Shown here: piece by piece, positions 8,889-10,807 of the stretch
How the letters are laid out: each line of letters starts with the position of its first letter
Numbering within the stretch: position 1 is the first letter of the stretch
NCBI GenBank assembly: GCA_903928835.1
Contig: CAIYSK010000071.1
Coordinates: forward strand, 1 to 10,807
Direction: 5' to 3'
Length of the DNA: 10,807 nucleotides
From: an uncultured cyanobacterium
GTDB taxonomy: Bacteria > Cyanobacteriota > Cyanobacteriia > PCC-6307 > Cyanobiaceae
Made by a program: the position numbers and the translations under genes
Notes under the pieces: generated by a model
Told to the model about the DNA's origin: nothing
Seen by the model: the letters and a program-made list of their open reading frames with translations, nothing else
The model's database searches: none

Positions 8889-10134
8889 AGGCCAGCACGG
8901 GCAGCAGCACCCTTTGGGCCACCAACGTGCGCGCCACCGCCGCCTGCCGCTGGGACTCCCAGCCCAGGGCCAGCTGCCCTAGGGGCGTGCCCGCTGGCGC
9001 CAGCTCCAAAGCCTGCATCAAGGCCAAACCATCCGGGCTCAGATCGAGGGGGGCCATATCGGAATCCAGCAGGGCCAGGCCAGGCCAACCCCAAAGGCAG
9101 CGGTTGCGCTCACCGGAGGCCGCCAGCAGGGCCGCATCGGAACCCCAGTCGGGCCGAACCAACTCGCCCTGGCTCAGGAAAAACTCGAAGTGGCTGATGT
9201 CGGGATCGAGATCTTCGATCAAGGCCCATTGCTGCTCCACCGGCAGGGCCTGGGCCCGCTCCAGCAGCTCCCCTTGGAGCAATCGGGCCGGATCCCACAC
9301 CTCGGGATTGGAAAACCCCGCAAAGTGAAGGTCCGCACTGGCCACAAAGGCCATCAGCCGCTGGAGGTTGTAACTCGTCTCCTGGGGATGGAGATACATG
9401 TCGGCGAAATTCGCGTCCGCCGCGGTATCGAGCGCCCATCGCTGCTCGTGGTGACGGCGCAGTCGATTGGAGTCAGGCAGCACCTCATAAAGACCTCGCC
9501 CCAAGCGCAGGCCCTCCGCACCCGTTCCTACCCCGAGCAGGCTGAGGGCCCGCTGGGTGCGGTGAATTTCCCAGCGGCCGCCATCGGCATAAAGGAAAAG
9601 GTGCAGCACTCCACCGGGCTTCAACAGATCCGCCAAGGCCTTCAGGCCTGCCTCTGGCTCCCGAAGGTGGTGGAGCACACCAACGGAATTGATGTAATCA
9701 AAGGGGGCTTCCCCGCCCAGATCGAGCAGGCTGCGTTGCGCAAAGCGCAGCGACCTGGCCTGGGCAGCGGCCCCCGAGCGGCGGGTGCGCTCCCGGGCCA
9801 CCTCAAGGGTCCCGGCGCTGATATCCACGGCGAGGATCTCGGCACCTGAATTGAGATGGGCCAGGTAATCGGTGCTGACCCCCGTGCCACAGCCCGCATC
9901 CAGGATCCGCCAGGGCCTGGGGCCTTCAGCAGGCCGGGCGGGGAGGGTGCCGGCCACAAAGGCGCGGGCACTATCGACGCACCAACGCCAGTTGTATCCA
10001 GGCGGTGCGCCGTCCTGAAGGGGATCTCCCGGGTAGGGGAAGCGGTCGTAGAAGGCACTCACCACAGGGGTGGCGGCATCGGTGTTAGCGGTCACAGGAT
10101 CACGAACGGGCATGGGGCGAGCTCTGGGGAGCAT
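8887..10134 (-). CDS. Class I SAM-dependent methyltransferase, substrate unknown
   Basis: A soluble methyltransferase using S-adenosylmethionine; its substrate is not known. Numbering from ATG 10134 (415 residues): a cyanobacterial-type head with VSAFYDRFPYPGDPL (25-39) and PPGYNWRWC (44-52), then motif I ILDAGCGTG at 77-85, the acidic ribose-binding VDIS at 103-106, VGVLHHL at 151-157 and LKPGGVLHLFLYA (171-183). A C-terminal region of about 200 residues includes FADMYLHPQETSYN, which may recognise the substrate. The start is chosen for a GGGAG ribosome-binding site 8 bases upstream. ATG codons at 10113 and 10185 are alternatives, and the longest frame begins at TTG 10254, overlapping apcE, which is unlikely. 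It is divergent from apcE and upstream of the ATP synthase operon. A role in phycobiliprotein methylation is conceivable but unproven. Confidence 0.85.
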   Translation of the reverse strand: MLPRARPMPVRDPVTANTDAATPVVSAFYDRFPYPGDPLQDGAPPGYNWRWCVDSARAFVAGTLPARPAEGPRPWRILDAGCGTGVSTDYLAHLNSGAEILAVDISAGTLEVARERTRRSGAAAQARSLRFAQRSLLDLGGEAPFDYINSVGVLHHLREPEAGLKALADLLKPGGVLHLFLYADGGRWEIHRTQRALSLLGVGTGAEGLRLGRGLYEVLPDSNRLRRHHEQRWALDTAADANFADMYLHPQETSYNLQRLMAFVASADLHFAGFSNPEVWDPARLLQGELLERAQALPVEQQWALIEDLDPDISHFEFFLSQGELVRPDWGSDAALLAASGERNRCLWGWPGLALLDSDMAPLDLSPDGLALMQALELAPAGTPLGQLALGWESQRQAAVARTLVAQRVLLPVLA

Positions 10135-10253
10135 TTCATGGGCTCCCGCCTGGAGCGGCACCCGAACCCATCGAGCTGCAAACATTTGTTCATGCCACCT
10201 CAAAGGCCCAGACCCCCAGCCGTAACGTGGCCCAGCCCGGTTCGCTCTCGTCA
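10135..10253. promoter_or_regulatory. Divergent intergenic region between methyltransferase and apcE
   Basis: This 119-bp gap must hold the promoters of both genes. On the minus strand GGGAG (10147-10143) is the likely ribosome-binding site of the methyltransferase. On the plus strand TAACGT (10223-10228) could be an apcE -10 box, but no good -35 is seen. GGCCCAG occurs twice as a direct repeat (10205-10211 and 10229-10235), with a further CCCAG between (10215-10219). An AT-rich patch (10179-10191) stands out from the GC-rich surroundings. apcE has no visible Shine-Dalgarno sequence. Confidence 0.4.
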
Positions 10254-10807
10254 ATGACCGTGACCGCCAGCAGCGGCAGCACCAGGGTTGCTCCCCAGCG
10301 CTACGACACCCTGCCGCTCTCCAGCGTCCGTCAGGCGGAGCAACAGGATCGCTTCCCCGATGGGGGAGAACTCCAAGGCCTGATCACCTTCTTCCAAAGC
10401 GGACAGCTGCGCGTTCAAGCTGCACGCCGTCTTTCGGACAACGCCCAATTCATCGTTGCCAAGGCGGCCAACCGCATCTTTGCCGGTGGGACCCCCCTCT
10501 CCTATTTGGATGGGCCCATTGGCAGTGCCCCCAAGGCTCCAGACGGCGGCGTAGCGCTTGCCGCTGACCAGGTCGCCTTCCAGCAATCGGTTCAAACCTT
10601 TGCCGAGGGCACCGGCAGCACCGGTGGCAACATCTTCACCCGGTTGCTCGATGGCGCCGGCGGCGATGCCGATGTGCGCGTCGTGCTGCCCACGGGCTTT
10701 AGCCCGATTGGGGTTGGCCGCTACGGCACCGATCGGATGAAAAAATCCATCCGTGACCTCGCCTGGTTCTTGCGCTACGTGGGCTATGCCCTGGTGGCAG
10801 GTGACCC
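10254..10807 (+). CDS. apcE: Phycobilisome core-membrane linker ApcE (L-CM), N-terminal part, truncated by window
   Basis: The large linker that anchors the phycobilisome core to the thylakoid membrane, organises the allophycocyanin cylinders and passes excitation energy to the photosystems. 184 codons are visible, and the frame runs off the right edge without a stop. The N-terminus is typical of the family: MTVTASSGSTRVAPQRYDTL, then QAEQQDRFPDGGEL, ADQVAFQQSVQTF and the phycobilin-domain segments GFSPIGVGRYGTDRM and RDLAWFLRYVGYALVAGD. NAQFIVAKAANRIFAGGTP corresponds to the allophycocyanin-like helix followed by the loop insertion of ApcE. The chromophore-binding cysteine and the linker repeats lie beyond the window. 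The start ATG is the only one fitting the family. The organism therefore builds phycobilisomes, which excludes ordinary Prochlorococcus. Other core genes such as apcA and apcB may follow downstream. Confidence 0.93.
   Translation, partial: MTVTASSGSTRVAPQRYDTLPLSSVRQAEQQDRFPDGGELQGLITFFQSGQLRVQAARRLSDNAQFIVAKAANRIFAGGTPLSYLDGPIGSAPKAPDGGVALAADQVAFQQSVQTFAEGTGSTGGNIFTRLLDGAGGDADVRVVLPTGFSPIGVGRYGTDRMKKSIRDLAWFLRYVGYALVAGD

Noticed and set aside
9190..9849. 219-codon plus-strand open frame opposite the methyltransferase
   Set aside because: It lies entirely inside the methyltransferase gene, including its SAM-binding motif on the other strand, and shows no family signal.
10135..10254. Methyltransferase starting at TTG 10254
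   Set aside because: This would overlap the apcE start codon and consume the entire divergent promoter region; later ATG codons fit better.

Overview
The window comes from a cyanobacterium, most likely a GC-rich picocyanobacterium of the Synechococcus/Cyanobium group. Three things point there. The ATP synthase operon has two different b-type subunits (b and b'), the Atp1 membrane protein, and a gamma subunit carrying the photosynthetic insertion. The beta and epsilon genes are not in the run, as is usual in cyanobacteria. The right edge holds the start of apcE, the phycobilisome core-membrane linker. No HIP1 octamer (GCGATCGC) was seen by eye, and no tRNA, rRNA, mobile element or CRISPR array was found.

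Layout, left to right. The 3' end of nadE (plus strand, 1-261) converges on a four-gene minus-strand group with a gap of only 9 bp. Read in transcription order, that group is a 2-oxoglutarate/Fe(II)-type oxygenase (1901-2632), a [2Fe-2S] ferredoxin (1523-1852), a 60-residue unknown protein (1344-1526) and a DUF3326 protein (271-1347). The last three overlap by four bases at each junction. A 208-bp gap with a strong hairpin terminator separates this group from the ATP synthase operon, which fills 2841-8652 on the minus strand in the order atp1, a, c, b', b, delta, alpha, gamma. Upstream of it, also on the minus strand, is a cyanobacterial SAM-dependent methyltransferase of unknown substrate (8887-10134). 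This gene is divergent from apcE (10254 to the window end, plus strand).

How the parts work together. The eight atp genes encode the membrane motor (a, c, b, b'), the peripheral stalk cap (delta), one of the two hexamer subunits (alpha), the rotor shaft (gamma) and the accessory protein Atp1. Beta and epsilon must be encoded elsewhere. b', b and delta, needed at one copy each, are joined by overlapping stop/start codons. Inverted repeats lie in the gaps on both sides of the c gene, needed in many copies, and before alpha, needed in three. That fits post-transcriptional tuning of stoichiometry, which is inference. apcE serves light harvesting. The methyltransferase between the two photosynthetic loci has no assigned job.

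Most of the window is conserved housekeeping. The least understood part is the oxygenase/ferredoxin/60-aa/DUF3326 group. Several start sites were moved downstream of the longest open frame (atp1, a, c, b', methyltransferase), because the longest frames begin at GTG/TTG codons or add low-complexity tails in intergenic sequence.
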